Positions 37,266-47,329 are shown, counted from the first letter of the stretch. The stretch is 64,000 bases of DNA from Oscillospiraceae bacterium (GCA_015067185.1 SVMZ01000007.1:31533-95532), one strand, 5' to 3'. The notes: a model not told the origin generated them from the letters alone. A program made the numbers and translations.

Positions 37266-39419
37266 TCAGAGAATCTGGATCAGTTTGAGACCGATTCGCT
37301 TTTTATCAGGATCGCAATTGAGAACCGAAACTTTTACAATATCACCAACCTTGAGCACTTCGGATGGGTGGCGGATATATCGCTCGGAACACTGTGAAAT
37401 ATGAATCAGTCCATCCTGATGAACGCCGATGTCCACAAATACACCAAAATCCACAACATTACGGACAGTACCGGTCAGTTCCATATCAGGTTTCAGATCT
37501 TTCATCTCCAACACGTCGGTACGGAGCATGGGAGCAGGAAGCTCATCGCGGGGATCGCGCCCCGGTTTTTGCAGTTCTGTGATGATATCACGCAGTGTAG
37601 GAACACCGATGCCGCATTGTTCGGCGACAGTGGTTTCGCCCAAACCCTGCACCCGTTCTTTTAGCTTGGCAAGTCCGCCGGAACGGATATCTTTATCGGT
37701 GTAACCACAGAGTGTCAGCAGTTTTTCTGCTGCGGGATAAGATTCAGGGTGAACGGCAGTATTGTCAAGAATATTTTTACTCTCCGGAATACGGAGGAAG
37801 CCGGCGCACTGAACAAAGGTTTTGGGGCCCAATTTGGAGACTTTTTTCAGTGTTTTTCTGTCGGTGAAAATACCGTTTTCATCCCGGTAGGCAACAATGT
37901 TTTTGGCAATGGTCATATTGAGGCCGGATACACGGGCAAGCAGAGAGGGGGAGGCGGTGTTGAGATCAACACCGACACGACCGACACAGTTTTCTACAAC
38001 ACCGGTCAGTGTTTCGCCCAGACGTGCCTGGGGCATATCATGCTGATACTGTCCCACACCGATGGATTTAGGATCGATTTTAACAAGCTCAGCCAGGGGA
38101 TCCTGCAGTCTGCGGGCGATAGAGACGGCGGAGCGGAGGGAGACATCGTAATCGGGAAATTCTTCCGCGCCCAGTTTGGAGGCGGAGTATACGGAGGCAC
38201 CGGCTTCATTAACCATCATATAGGCAACGCCGGGAAGCTCCCGAAGCATTTCCGCGACAAAAATTTCGGATTCTTTGGAGGCGGTGCCGTTGCCGATGGC
38301 AATTGCCTCCACGTTGTGTTTGGCGATCAGCTTTTTGAGCGTTGCTGCTGCCTCTGCTTTTTTGTTGTGAGGTGGAGTAGGATAGACAACGGTGGTATCC
38401 AATACTTTGCCGGTGGCATCTACGACTGCAATTTTACAGCCGGTACGATAGGCGGGGTCAAAGCCGAGAGTGACGCGGTTGCGCAGCGGCGGTTGCATAA
38501 GGAGCGGCTCAAGGTTGAGACCAAACATCTTGATAGCCTGCTCGTTGGCAGAATCGGTAAGCGTGGAGCGGATCTCACGTTCAACAGAGGGGTAGATCAG
38601 GCGTTCCCAGGAATCTTCAATAGCTGTATTCACCAGACCGGAGGTAATGCTGCCGGGTTTGAGTGCGGCGCGGCGAATGACAGAAAGCGCTTCATTGGTG
38701 TCGATTTCTACCTGTACTTTAAGAAATTCTTCCTTCTCACCGCGGTTGACGGCAAGAATACGGTGACTCTGTATTTTGGAGACTGCCTCAGAAAAATCGT
38801 AGTAAAGGCGATAAACGGAATCCTCTTCTGTAGCGGCTTTGGAGGTAACTATGGCGCGCTTCATAAAAAGATCACGCAGGGTGCTGCGTATGGCGGCATC
38901 ATCGGAGATGTTTTCTGCAATAATATCGCAGGCGCCGGTAATGGCATCTTCTGTGGTTTCAACACCTTTTTCGGCATCAACATATTCAGCGGCGATTTCG
39001 TCGATGTTGCCGCGCATGATATCCTGTGCAAAAATGATTTCTGCCAGGGGTTCCAGTCCTTTTTCGCGTGCAACGGTGGCACGGGTGCGGCGTTTCTGCT
39101 TATAGGGACGGTAGAGATCTTCAAGCGAGGCAAGGGTAACGGCCTTTTCAATATCGGCGCGAAGTTCCTCTGTCAATTTTCCCTGTGTCTCGATGGAGGA
39201 AAGAATCTCTTCCCGGCGTTTATCCAAACCGCGCAGATAATCGAGTCTGTCGGCAAGCTGTCTGAGCAGCTGGTCATCCATGGTGCCGGTCAATTCTTTG
39301 CGGTAACGGGCAATGAAAGGGATCGTATTTCCCTCGTCGATCAGCTTTATTACGTTTTGCACATGCTCTTCGCGCAGATGAAGTTCTTCGGCAAGCATGG
39401 CGGCATGATTATGTTCCAT
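37266..39419 (-). CDS. RNA-binding transcriptional accessory protein Tex
   Basis: IPFIARYRKELTGTMDDQLLRQLADRLDYLRGLDKRREEILSSIETQGKL; VTLGFDPAYRTGCKIAVVD; VGQYQHDM; C-terminal S1 domain GTVRNVVDFGVFVDIGVHQDGLIHISQ. Confidence 0.95.
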   Translation of the reverse strand: MEHNHAAMLAEELHLREEHVQNVIKLIDEGNTIPFIARYRKELTGTMDDQLLRQLADRLDYLRGLDKRREEILSSIETQGKLTEELRADIEKAVTLASLEDLYRPYKQKRRTRATVAREKGLEPLAEIIFAQDIMRGNIDEIAAEYVDAEKGVETTEDAITGACDIIAENISDDAAIRSTLRDLFMKRAIVTSKAATEEDSVYRLYYDFSEAVSKIQSHRILAVNRGEKEEFLKVQVEIDTNEALSVIRRAALKPGSITSGLVNTAIEDSWERLIYPSVEREIRSTLTDSANEQAIKMFGLNLEPLLMQPPLRNRVTLGFDPAYRTGCKIAVVDATGKVLDTTVVYPTPPHNKKAEAAATLKKLIAKHNVEAIAIGNGTASKESEIFVAEMLRELPGVAYMMVNEAGASVYSASKLGAEEFPDYDVSLRSAVSIARRLQDPLAELVKIDPKSIGVGQYQHDMPQARLGETLTGVVENCVGRVGVDLNTASPSLLARVSGLNMTIAKNIVAYRDENGIFTDRKTLKKVSKLGPKTFVQCAGFLRIPESKNILDNTAVHPESYPAAEKLLTLCGYTDKDIRSGGLAKLKERVQGLGETTVAEQCGIGVPTLRDIITELQKPGRDPRDELPAPMLRTDVLEMKDLKPDMELTGTVRNVVDFGVFVDIGVHQDGLIHISQCSERYIRHPSEVLKVGDIVKVSVLNCDPDKKRIGLKLIQIL

Positions 39420-39674
39420 TTCAGTATTCTCCGTTTGATAGTAAAGTTGTAATATGCATTATACCATTTTCAAGAGGATTTGTCCAATGGAAAAACAGAA
39501 GAATAAATTTTATATTGAAAGGTAGAAAGAGTTTGGGATACCTTCGGCTGCTTTCTGCTTTTCCGGATTTTAATAACGGAAGTTGAGCTGCAACAAAGAT
39601 GTTGCTGTTGTTTTGGGAAAAACAGGGATAGCAGATTCAAAACAGTGTTGTCGTTTTGCCGAGAGAGACAGCAA

Positions 39675-39705
39675 AAAAGAACCGTACAGAGGTGTACGGT
39701 TCTTT
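39675..39705. terminator. Terminator-like hairpin
   Basis: aaaaagaaccgtacagaggtgtacggttcttt. Confidence 0.65.
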
Positions 39706-39819
39706 CGTGCGGATGTATAGGATGTGTTATGAAGGATTTAAAATTATGGGAACAGACGATGGATACAGGTCGTGTTTTTATATCAGACTAATAAATAGGC
39801 CTTGTGTGCTATATATCTG

Positions 39820-40878
39820 TCAGTTCAAGTGGCGAATAAGTTGATCGGGATGATCGGCATAATTCAAAGCAGTTTCTTTGGAAATCTTTTTTGCACGGTA
39901 AAGGGCAAGAATCGAGTTATCCATAGAGAGCATACCATCCTTCTGTCCCGCAAGAATGGCATTTTCAATTTGATAATTTTTGTTGTCGCGAATCATGGTG
40001 CGGATAGCGCCGTTGATCTGCATTACCTCAAAAACAGGGAGGTTATTGCCGGAAACATCAGGAACCATCTGTTGGGAAACCACAGTGCGCAGAACGGTGG
40101 CAAGCTGGAAACGAATCTGAGACTGAGAAGCGCCTGAAAAGCTATCGATTACGCGATCAATAGCATTGACTGCGCCCTTGGTGTGCATGGTGGCAATGAC
40201 CATATGACCGGTTTCTGCTGCGGTGATGGCTGTTCTTATAGTTTCAGCGTCGCGCATTTCTCCCAGAAGGATAACATCAGGTGCCTGGCGCAGGCAGGAA
40301 CGCAGGGCGGAGAGATAGTCTGCCGTATCGATGGCGATCTCACGCTGGCTGACGATGCTGCGCTGATTTTTGTGCAGATATTCGATGGGATCTTCCAAAG
40401 TGATGATATGACAGTCGCGTGTACGATTGATACGGTCGATAATACAGGCCTGGGTAGTGGATTTACCGCTGCCGGCCGTGCCGGTAAACAGAATCATACC
40501 ATGGGTGATATCGGCAATATCCATAACCTGCGGCGGAATGTTGATCTCTTCCCATTTTGGAATATCAAAGGAAACCACTCTTACCACCGCAGCGAAAGAA
40601 TTTCGTTGACGGTAGGTGTTGACGCGGAAACGTGATATGCCGGGAAGGGCAAAAGAGAAATCGTCATCGCCTGTTTCAAGATAACGGTCAATAGAGCGGC
40701 CGGACAATGTGTAAATATTATGGATCAACCCCTGGGTATCAGCGGGGGTGAGTTTGTTTTCTTCCAAAGGAAGAATATGACCGTCCACTTTTTCACTGAT
40801 AGGACATCCTGCGATAAAAAAGAGGTCGGAAGCGTGGTCTGCTACGGCTTTCTGAAGATAATTCTGCAGTTCGGGCAT
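39820..40878 (-). CDS. PilT-like type IV pilus/secretion ATPase
   Basis: MILFTGTAGSGKSTTQACIIDRINRTRDCHIITLEDPIEYLHKNQRSIVSQREIAIDTADYLSALRSCLRQAPDVILLGEMRDAETIRTAITAAETGHMVIATMHT. Confidence 0.92.
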   Translation of the reverse strand: MPELQNYLQKAVADHASDLFFIAGCPISEKVDGHILPLEENKLTPADTQGLIHNIYTLSGRSIDRYLETGDDDFSFALPGISRFRVNTYRQRNSFAAVVRVVSFDIPKWEEINIPPQVMDIADITHGMILFTGTAGSGKSTTQACIIDRINRTRDCHIITLEDPIEYLHKNQRSIVSQREIAIDTADYLSALRSCLRQAPDVILLGEMRDAETIRTAITAAETGHMVIATMHTKGAVNAIDRVIDSFSGASQSQIRFQLATVLRTVVSQQMVPDVSGNNLPVFEVMQINGAIRTMIRDNKNYQIENAILAGQKDGMLSMDNSILALYRAKKISKETALNYADHPDQLIRHLN

Positions 40879-40901
40879 TGAAAATCACACCTTTTTCAAA
40901 A

Positions 40902-41261
40902 TTAAGTGTTGGACGAAACAGACTGCCATTGCAGCACCGTCCAGGTTTGTCCGTCCAAACGGAGAGTAACTTCTAAATTCAGTGTCGGAGAAATGGGGCA
41001 GGAATAGAAAAAGAGATTGCCCTCCTGTGTTACCCCATCGGGAATTTGACCGAGGCGAAGAAGGGAAAAGATCTCTTCCGCCTGAAGGTCTGCTTGATAA
41101 TATTTTTCCACAGCTGTGGCATTGGCAGTGGAAAGCCGGCTCTCTGCCATGGCGGTGCTGATTGTCAAAAGGGAGAAGATGATGAGGCAGAGCACAGCAA
41201 AAATAATCAGGAGAGAAACGCCGCCCACCACAGGAGGTGCGGGAGATTTGCGTGTTTTCAT
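40902..41261 (-). CDS. pilus-operon small protein, minor pseudopilin-like
   Basis: Single N-terminal TM PVVGGVSLLIIFAVLCLIIFSLLTISTA; position in the cluster. Confidence 0.55.
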   Translation of the reverse strand: MKTRKSPAPPVVGGVSLLIIFAVLCLIIFSLLTISTAMAESRLSTANATAVEKYYQADLQAEEIFSLLRLGQIPDGVTQEGNLFFYSCPISPTLNLEVTLRLDGQTWTVLQWQSVSSNT

Positions 41262-41683
41262 TGTTCATCCTCCTGCCATCCCACAGTCAGGGAGAATATA
41301 CACTCTTCACCGCAGGAGACACGGATCTCGGATATGGAAAGAGTGGGGGTGTTTTCATTGGTGTGCGAAGGAACAGAACACAGAACATATTCGGCATCGT
41401 CTTCAACCGCGACCGGCGACCAGTTGGCATCATAAAATACAACAAGGGAGTCCTCGTCGGAAAAACCGCAGAGAATATTCGCAGCGGCATCGGTATCGCC
41501 ATGATGGGCTTTTAAAAGCTCGGCGGCATTTTGTGCCGTTCTTACTGCGTTATCCAGCATTTGACGTTCATTTGAGATGGAATTGGCCAATAAAAATCCG
41601 CGGATACAGATGGTTGCAGCCAAGGCAAAAACAGCTGCCATACAGATGAGTTCCATCAGTGAAAGAAAAGCTTTGTTTCTCAT
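41258..41683 (-). CDS. prepilin-like protein
   Basis: AFLSLMELICMAAVFALAATICIRGF: hydrophobic N-terminus with a Glu near the putative cleavage region; overlaps its neighbours by a few bases. Confidence 0.6.
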   Translation of the reverse strand: MRNKAFLSLMELICMAAVFALAATICIRGFLLANSISNERQMLDNAVRTAQNAAELLKAHHGDTDAAANILCGFSDEDSLVVFYDANWSPVAVEDDAEYVLCSVPSHTNENTPTLSISEIRVSCGEECIFSLTVGWQEDEQ

Positions 41684-42186
41684 TCCGCACCCTCCGATCT
41701 GAAGGTGAGATACAGCGTTTGAGAGGTACCGTCTTCAAAGGTGATATCCAGCACAATGTTTTGGGAGTCACGACGGAAAAAAAGATTCTCCAAAGGAAGG
41801 ATCTGCTGACCGTCGGCAGGGGCAAAAACAGAGGAATCTGCCACCGTGAACAGCTCGCGGAGATAACCTTCGTGACAATAGATGCGGGTGTAATATTTTT
41901 CCCCGTCTATCATCTCGGCAAAGCATATCGTGCTGCCGCTGTCGGAGGGCTCGGAAAGGTCAAAATCAGAGATGAACCAGGCGTCTGCGGCATCGTTCTG
42001 GTGAATACGGGTGACAAGATATTGCGATATGGTTCTGTGGTCATAGTCTGTTCTGTCGCGCGTGATCTGGGCGCGGTAAACTTTTGCACCGCCAAGCAGA
42101 ATGACCGCAATAAAAACAGAAAAGACGGTAAACAGAAAAAGCGGTGCTAATTTACTGAAATCAGTACGGGTGATTTTTGTTTTCAT
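41680..42186 (-). CDS. DUF4860-like pilus-operon protein
   Basis: N-terminal TM LAPLFLFTVFSVFIAVILLGGAKVY then soluble beta-rich domain. Confidence 0.55.
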   Translation of the reverse strand: MKTKITRTDFSKLAPLFLFTVFSVFIAVILLGGAKVYRAQITRDRTDYDHRTISQYLVTRIHQNDAADAWFISDFDLSEPSDSGSTICFAEMIDGEKYYTRIYCHEGYLRELFTVADSSVFAPADGQQILPLENLFFRRDSQNIVLDITFEDGTSQTLYLTFRSEGAE

Positions 42187-42187
42187 A

Positions 42188-42505
42188 TTATTTTTCCAAT
42201 ACAGTAATATCAGGCATTAAGTTAGAGGCAAACAGATCATATTTGATGACGAAACGCTCTTCGTTCAACTGGACACCGTAATGCTCGATCAAATATTCTG
42301 CAGAGGGAGGATATGCCCCCTCCATAGCGTAGCAAGAGACAGCAGCACGTGTTAATGCACGCTCCAGCTGATCTTTTTCCTCCGAAGCGCTGCCGGAGCT
42401 CAAATTGTTAATGCTGAAAATAAAGAAAAGGAAAACCGATGCTGCCGCAATGAAAAAAAAGAGAGGATAAAAGCGGCGCAAAGACTTTTTTTTCATAGAT
42501 AGCAC
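42188..42505 (-). CDS. pilus-operon small protein
   Basis: N-terminal TM; ALTRAAVSCYAMEGAYPPSAEYLIEHYGV. Confidence 0.55.
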   Translation of the reverse strand: MLSMKKKSLRRFYPLFFFIAAASVFLFFIFSINNLSSGSASEEKDQLERALTRAAVSCYAMEGAYPPSAEYLIEHYGVQLNEERFVIKYDLFASNLMPDITVLEK

Positions 42506-42506
42506 C

Positions 42507-43559
42507 TTACCCTATTGTATTCATAATATCGGTGAGGGGGAGCATAACCGAAAGTAAGATGGCTCCTACCATCAAAGAGGTGATAAGTACCATAAAGGGT
42601 TCAATTTTTGCTACTGTGCCTTCAAGGGCTTCCTCTGCATCAGCAGTCATTCGTGATGCAATGTTATCCATTGCAGTATCTGCATTTCCGGCGAGAAGAC
42701 CGACAGAAAGCAGGCGACAGGCGGCAGGTGTGAGAAGCTCTGCATCCTTTAATGCAGGCACCAAATCTGTACCGGCATCAACGGCTTTCAAAGCCTTTTC
42801 GCAGCGAGCCAAAGCGTAGGGTCTGTCCTGCAAAAGGGTGCTCGCCAAACGTAAACCCTCCTCGGTAGGAAGTCCCGAGGCAAAAGCCATGGCAAAAGCG
42901 CGGGCAAAGTAAGCATTATTTATCTTACGCATAACGCCTCTGTCACCGAAAAGCTTTTTAACAACATTGGTGATGCATTGGCTGAGGGAGGGAAGGAGCT
43001 GCACAACTAAAATAAAAATAAGCACAAGAGCCAGAAAAATACCGATGTAAGGAAGGGCCTGCCCGAAGAAATCGCCGATTTTCAAAAGAAGTGCAGCAAT
43101 TCCGGTCAAAGAACCACCTAAGGATGCATAGACTTCGTTAAAAATGGGGAACACTTTTATCAGCAGGACGGCAATAACTACCATCATCATAAGAAGAAGC
43201 ACGGAAGGATAGGCGAAAGCGCGGGTAAGACTGCGGCGAAGGCGGTCTTTATTCTCATAGTCAGCGGAGAGGGCTTCCAGGGCTTCCTGCGTTCTTCCGG
43301 CATACTCGGACATTTGAAGCAGGCCGGTTACGTGAGAGGGGAAGAGCTCTGTTTCTTCCAAAGCTTGATAAAAGGGGGTTCCCACCTCAAGACAGGCCGC
43401 AGTATTCTGAAGCATCTCACTGAATGCTTTATCTTCTTCCTCATCAGAGAGCAGCATCAGGGCATCGTCCAGACGGATGCCGGAATGCATCAGAAGAGCA
43501 AGCTGATGGAAAAGATCGGCAAGCATTCCATCATTGAGCTCAAGTTTGTTCTGATTCAT
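42507..43559 (-). CDS. type II secretion system F / PilC-family membrane protein
   Basis: FHQLALLMHSGIRLDDALMLLSDEEEDKAFSEML...LLQMSEYAGRTQEALEALSADYENKDRLRRSLTRAFAYPSVLLLMMMVVIAVLLIKVFPIFNEVY. Confidence 0.9.
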   Translation of the reverse strand: MNQNKLELNDGMLADLFHQLALLMHSGIRLDDALMLLSDEEEDKAFSEMLQNTAACLEVGTPFYQALEETELFPSHVTGLLQMSEYAGRTQEALEALSADYENKDRLRRSLTRAFAYPSVLLLMMMVVIAVLLIKVFPIFNEVYASLGGSLTGIAALLLKIGDFFGQALPYIGIFLALVLIFILVVQLLPSLSQCITNVVKKLFGDRGVMRKINNAYFARAFAMAFASGLPTEEGLRLASTLLQDRPYALARCEKALKAVDAGTDLVPALKDAELLTPAACRLLSVGLLAGNADTAMDNIASRMTADAEEALEGTVAKIEPFMVLITSLMVGAILLSVMLPLTDIMNTIG

Positions 43560-43573
43560 TGGAGGACCCTCTC

Positions 43574-44917
43574 TCAGTAAATATATTTAACAGTATAATT
43601 GACGGCGGTGTTTCCCCCGGTGGAGGCAAGGGTGGGATCCATTCTCTGCCAGGCGACACCGTTAAAATAGATTACCCCGTCGATCCAGCCCTGGTCGGAA
43701 GACCATACGCTGATCCAGGCGTGGTATGCGGTTCCGGCATAGCCAACGACCAACTTGCAGGGGATACCCTGGCTGCGGAGCATACCGGTCATAAGAGCAG
43801 CATAGTCAAAGCAGATGCCGCGTCGCTGTGCAAGGACCTGGTCGAGGTTAGGAAGATAGCCGCTTTTGACGGTGGCGGCCTTCTGATAGTCATAGGAGAG
43901 ATTGTGTACGACAAAGTTATATACAGCACCAACTTTGTCCAGCAGGTTTTTCTTACCGGCCACAAGAGAGGCGGCTTTGTTCATGGTGTTGGTGGCATTT
44001 TCATAGTTGACATACTGGTTGGGACGAATAAATGGGGCAAACTGGTTGGCAAGATTTGCATGGAAGTTTGCCGATAAGACTGTAGCATAACGATTTCCGC
44101 TTACATTCTGGAATACCTTGACGAGATAACCGCCGCTTCCGTCGGAGAGAGGGAAGACGGTCCATTGTTGTGCGGGCAGATTATAGGTGTAGGTGGTACC
44201 GCTGGGGCCGGTTACCTGTACTTTGAGGCGTGCAGAAGAGGGAGCACCGTATTTTACCATAACATATCCATCGCGTGCATTGGAGTAATCTACAACGGCT
44301 GCATTGCCGGAAACAGTTTGGGTACCGGAAGCCACGGGACGCAGAAGGGTGATCTGCGCAGGCTGAAGCACCGGTTCCAAAGCGGCCGCCTCCTGTTTGA
44401 TCTGTTCGGGTTCTGTTATGGCTACCTCTTCAATAACTTCCGGAGAAGATTCCTGAGGAGTGGAGGACTCAGCCTTGGAGGAGGACTCAGCCTTGGAGGA
44501 GGACTCAGCCTTGGAGGAGGACTCAGCCTTGGAGGAGGACTCAGCCTTGGAGGAGGACTCAGCCTCGGAGGAGGACTCAGCCTCAGAGGAAGATTCAGCC
44601 TTGGAGGAGGACTCAGCCTCAGAGGAAGATTCAGCCTCAGAAGAGGATTCAGCCTCAGAAGAGGACTCAGCCTCAGAGGAGGACTCAGCCTCAGAAGAGG
44701 ATTCAGCCTCAGAGGAGGACTCAGCCTCGGAGGAGGATTCGGCCTCAGAGGAGGATTCGGCCTCGGAGGAGGATTCAATCTCAGAAGAAGATTCAGTCTC
44801 AGAAGAGGATTCCATAGGAATCGGTTTATTGGAATCGCGGAAAATAATCAAGGAAATAGAGAGCGAGAGCAAAACAACAGCACATACTATAAGTGGGATA
44901 ATGACTTTTTTCTTCAC
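43574..44917 (-). CDS. membrane-anchored transglutaminase-like protein with (E/K)AESSS repeat stalk
   Basis: N-terminal TM, ~20 hexapeptide repeats, then LAQRRGICFDYAALMTGMLRSQGIPCKLVVGYAGTAYHAWISVWSSDQGWIDGV (transglutaminase Cys/His motifs). Confidence 0.85.
   Translation of the reverse strand: MKKKVIIPLIVCAVVLLSLSISLIIFRDSNKPIPMESSSETESSSEIESSSEAESSSEAESSSEAESSSEAESSSEAESSSEAESSSEAESSSEAESSSEAESSSKAESSSEAESSSEAESSSKAESSSKAESSSKAESSSKAESSSKAESSTPQESSPEVIEEVAITEPEQIKQEAAALEPVLQPAQITLLRPVASGTQTVSGNAAVVDYSNARDGYVMVKYGAPSSARLKVQVTGPSGTTYTYNLPAQQWTVFPLSDGSGGYLVKVFQNVSGNRYATVLSANFHANLANQFAPFIRPNQYVNYENATNTMNKAASLVAGKKNLLDKVGAVYNFVVHNLSYDYQKAATVKSGYLPNLDQVLAQRRGICFDYAALMTGMLRSQGIPCKLVVGYAGTAYHAWISVWSSDQGWIDGVIYFNGVAWQRMDPTLASTGGNTAVNYTVKYIY
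44460..44815 (-). repeat. 18-bp tandem repeat array encoding (E/K)AESSS
   Basis: Repeats of tcagcct(c/t)(a/g)gagga(g/a)ga(c/t) visible on the + strand. Confidence 0.92.
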
Positions 44918-45070
44918 AAAAATAACTCCTTTAGTCCAAAATACAAGGATATAGCCTTTTCAATTATACTATGTTTTAAAATATGTGTCAATAGAAGGAG
45001 GAGGGTGTAAAAAAACGGAAAAACAGTAAAATAACGCGGGAAATCTAGCATTATAATCTTGCAAAAAACA

Positions 45071-45099
45071 TTGAAAAGTGATAAAATTAAAAATATAAT
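45071..45099 (+). promoter_or_regulatory. Sigma-A promoter upstream of the SARP/NRPS operon
   Basis: TTGAAA - 17 bp - TATAAT. Confidence 0.7.
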
Positions 45100-45159
45100 G
45101 CGGTAAGTATAAGTATTTGATGCATTTGCATTTTAGCGTTTGATTTTTAGAGTGGTGAG

Positions 45160-46398
45160 GTGAGATTTTCTGTGGGAAAAATAAGCGTAAAAATGTTGGG
45201 CAGCTTCTCTGTCAGTACCGGAACGGAGACCCTTTCCGACAATGAAAACCGCTCACGGAAAATGTGGTTGCTGTTAGCATATTTAATATACAACAGAGGC
45301 AGAATCATAAGACAAAATGAGCTTATGGAGATGCTGTGGAATGAGAATGATAGTGAAATAAATTCCAACGGTGCCCTCAAGACTCTTTTTTACCGAATTC
45401 GTGCCGAACTGAATAAACTGTGGGATGGTGCAGGCAAACAGCTTATCATCAGCAAGGGTAACGGGTATGCATGGAATCAGGAATATGAGACAGAAGTGGA
45501 TTGTGAGGAGTTTGATAAGCTCAGTGAGATCATCTCACAAAAAGAAGAGGATTCTCTGGAAGAGACAATGGAGCTGTTCCGTCTCTACAGAGGAGAGTTT
45601 TTGGAACGTTTCCCGTCTGAGTTTTGGGTTATTCCTCTAGCTGCTTACTATCATAATATTTATATTCAACACCTTCTTCAGACGGTACCAATCATGTATG
45701 AAAAGCAGATGTATGAGGAATTGGCGGAATTCTGCCGCGATGCCGTATTGGTGGAACCCTTCAACGAGGAAATCCATGGTTGGTTGATGAAAGCCTATAC
45801 TGCGGTGGAGAAGCAGGGACTTGCTATCGAAGTATATCAGAAATTCAGTAATCGTCTGCTCTCGGAGTTGGGTGTTATGCCTTCCGAAGAGATACGCGCC
45901 ATTTATCATGAAGCAACCAAGAGCACCAATCAGCACATGCTTACCGTGTCCATGCTGCAGGAGCAGCTTCAGGAGGAATGCTCTGCTCCCGGTGCATTGG
46001 TTTGTGAATATGACTTTTTCCGCGTGCTTTATTTCTCTATGGCGAGATCGGTTTTGCGAAGCGGTATAGCGGTTCATATGGTGCTTCTCTCCATTAAAGA
46101 AAAAAAGGGAATCCAGCTGACTGAGAAAAAACGTGAAAAGATTATAGAAAACCTGAAGGAGGTTTTGCATGCATCTCTGCGCAGAGGTGATTCGGCAGCA
46201 AGGTGCAGTGCTCAGCAGTATGTAATTATGCTGCCGCAAGCCAATTTTGAAAACAGCCAGATGGTTTGTGAGCGTATCCTGAGGACATATTACCAGACAT
46301 ATTCAAGGGCAGACGCAGAGCTGCGTTACGAGGTGTTTCCGCTTAAGCCGGATGAAAAGGAGAATTTTGGATGGAGTCGAGAAGAGACCGGAAGATAA
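45160..46398 (+). CDS. SARP/BTAD-family transcriptional regulator
   Basis: VKMLGSFSVSTGTETLSDNENRSRKMWLLLAYLIYNRGRIIRQNELMEMLW...GALKTLFYRIRAEL (OmpR-like) and BTAD segment EEIHGWLMKAYTAVEKQGLAIEVYQKFSNRLLSELGVMPSEEIRAIYHE. Confidence 0.88.
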   Translation: MRFSVGKISVKMLGSFSVSTGTETLSDNENRSRKMWLLLAYLIYNRGRIIRQNELMEMLWNENDSEINSNGALKTLFYRIRAELNKLWDGAGKQLIISKGNGYAWNQEYETEVDCEEFDKLSEIISQKEEDSLEETMELFRLYRGEFLERFPSEFWVIPLAAYYHNIYIQHLLQTVPIMYEKQMYEELAEFCRDAVLVEPFNEEIHGWLMKAYTAVEKQGLAIEVYQKFSNRLLSELGVMPSEEIRAIYHEATKSTNQHMLTVSMLQEQLQEECSAPGALVCEYDFFRVLYFSMARSVLRSGIAVHMVLLSIKEKKGIQLTEKKREKIIENLKEVLHASLRRGDSAARCSAQQYVIMLPQANFENSQMVCERILRTYYQTYSRADAELRYEVFPLKPDEKENFGWSREETGR

Positions 46399-47297
46399 TA
46401 TCCTCTTTCTGTGTTCCATTTTCTTTCAGTATAGAGAGTGGAATGGTTTTGGAGGGGGAGAGTGAAGAAAAAGTTTTTCTGGGATTTTCCGTTGCTGAAT
46501 TAGGAGGAAGTTCTTTTATAGAGCGGATGATTCCCGCAGAAAGGGAACAGTTTCTTTCTGTATTAACGGGAAAAAACGGCGATGATCCCGAGGTGGAGAT
46601 GCTGCTTTCTCTTTGCAGAAAAGATGGTTCGTTCGGTTTTGTTTTTATGCGCGGATGGGTGGTGCTTTCGGAGCAGGGAAACCGTGAAATTCAAGGAGTT
46701 ATGGTTGAGGCGGCAAAAACAGCAAAAATCTTTTCTGCGCTGAGAAGTGATGTGGAGAAATGGCGCGTCAAGCTTTCAGAGACGGAAGATATCGTCACTT
46801 CGCTTACACTTTATGCGGAAAAGGATCCACTGACACAAATTCTCAATACGGCAGCAACGCGCCGTCAGGCAGAGGAATATCTGCAGGGAGAGAACAAAAA
46901 CTGCGCATTGATCATTATCGATATGGATGATTTCAAGCAGATCAATGATTCCTACGGGCATATGACGGGAGATGAGGTGCTTATCAACGTTGCAAAGATA
47001 ATACGCAAACTGTTTAGAAGCAGAGATATTGTCGGGCGTATTGGCGGAGATGAGTTTTTGGTGCTGATGAAAGATGTCTCCGAAAAAGAGATTCTCGCAA
47101 CAAGGTGCTCTCAGATTTTAGAGGAGATCAAAAATATACGATGCAATTCTATGACTGAAAATGAGATCAGCTGTTCGGTAGGTGCAGTATTTTCTTCGCA
47201 GGAGAATAATACATATGATGCTTTGTTTGCTGCCGCAGATAAGGCAATGTACCGTGTGAAGGGATCAGGTAAAGCAGAATTTCAAATAGAAGAGTAA
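46371..47297 (+). CDS. GGDEF-domain diguanylate cyclase
   Basis: KDPLTQILNTAATRRQAEEYL...DMDDFKQINDSYGHMTGDEVL...FRSRDIVGRIGGDEFLVLM: intact GGDEF and RxxD I-site. Confidence 0.92.
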   Translation: MESRRDRKIISSFCVPFSFSIESGMVLEGESEEKVFLGFSVAELGGSSFIERMIPAEREQFLSVLTGKNGDDPEVEMLLSLCRKDGSFGFVFMRGWVVLSEQGNREIQGVMVEAAKTAKIFSALRSDVEKWRVKLSETEDIVTSLTLYAEKDPLTQILNTAATRRQAEEYLQGENKNCALIIIDMDDFKQINDSYGHMTGDEVLINVAKIIRKLFRSRDIVGRIGGDEFLVLMKDVSEKEILATRCSQILEEIKNIRCNSMTENEISCSVGAVFSSQENNTYDALFAAADKAMYRVKGSGKAEFQIEE

Positions 47298-47329
47298 AAA
47301 GAATTATCAGAGAAAATAAGAGGTAAACG

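Noticed and set aside
37749-39452. 567-aa plus-strand ORF opposite tex
   Set aside because: Shadow ORF; the Tex protein on the minus strand explains the region.
44460-44815. Possible CRISPR array in the repeat region
   Set aside because: 18-bp contiguous coding repeats without spacers or cas genes; it is a protein repeat array.
44165-45010. Gly/Leu/Arg repeat ORFs (GGGLSLGGG; EEDSASEEDSA) on the + strand
   Set aside because: Antisense translations of the AESSS repeat array; repeats lacking stops are open in several frames.
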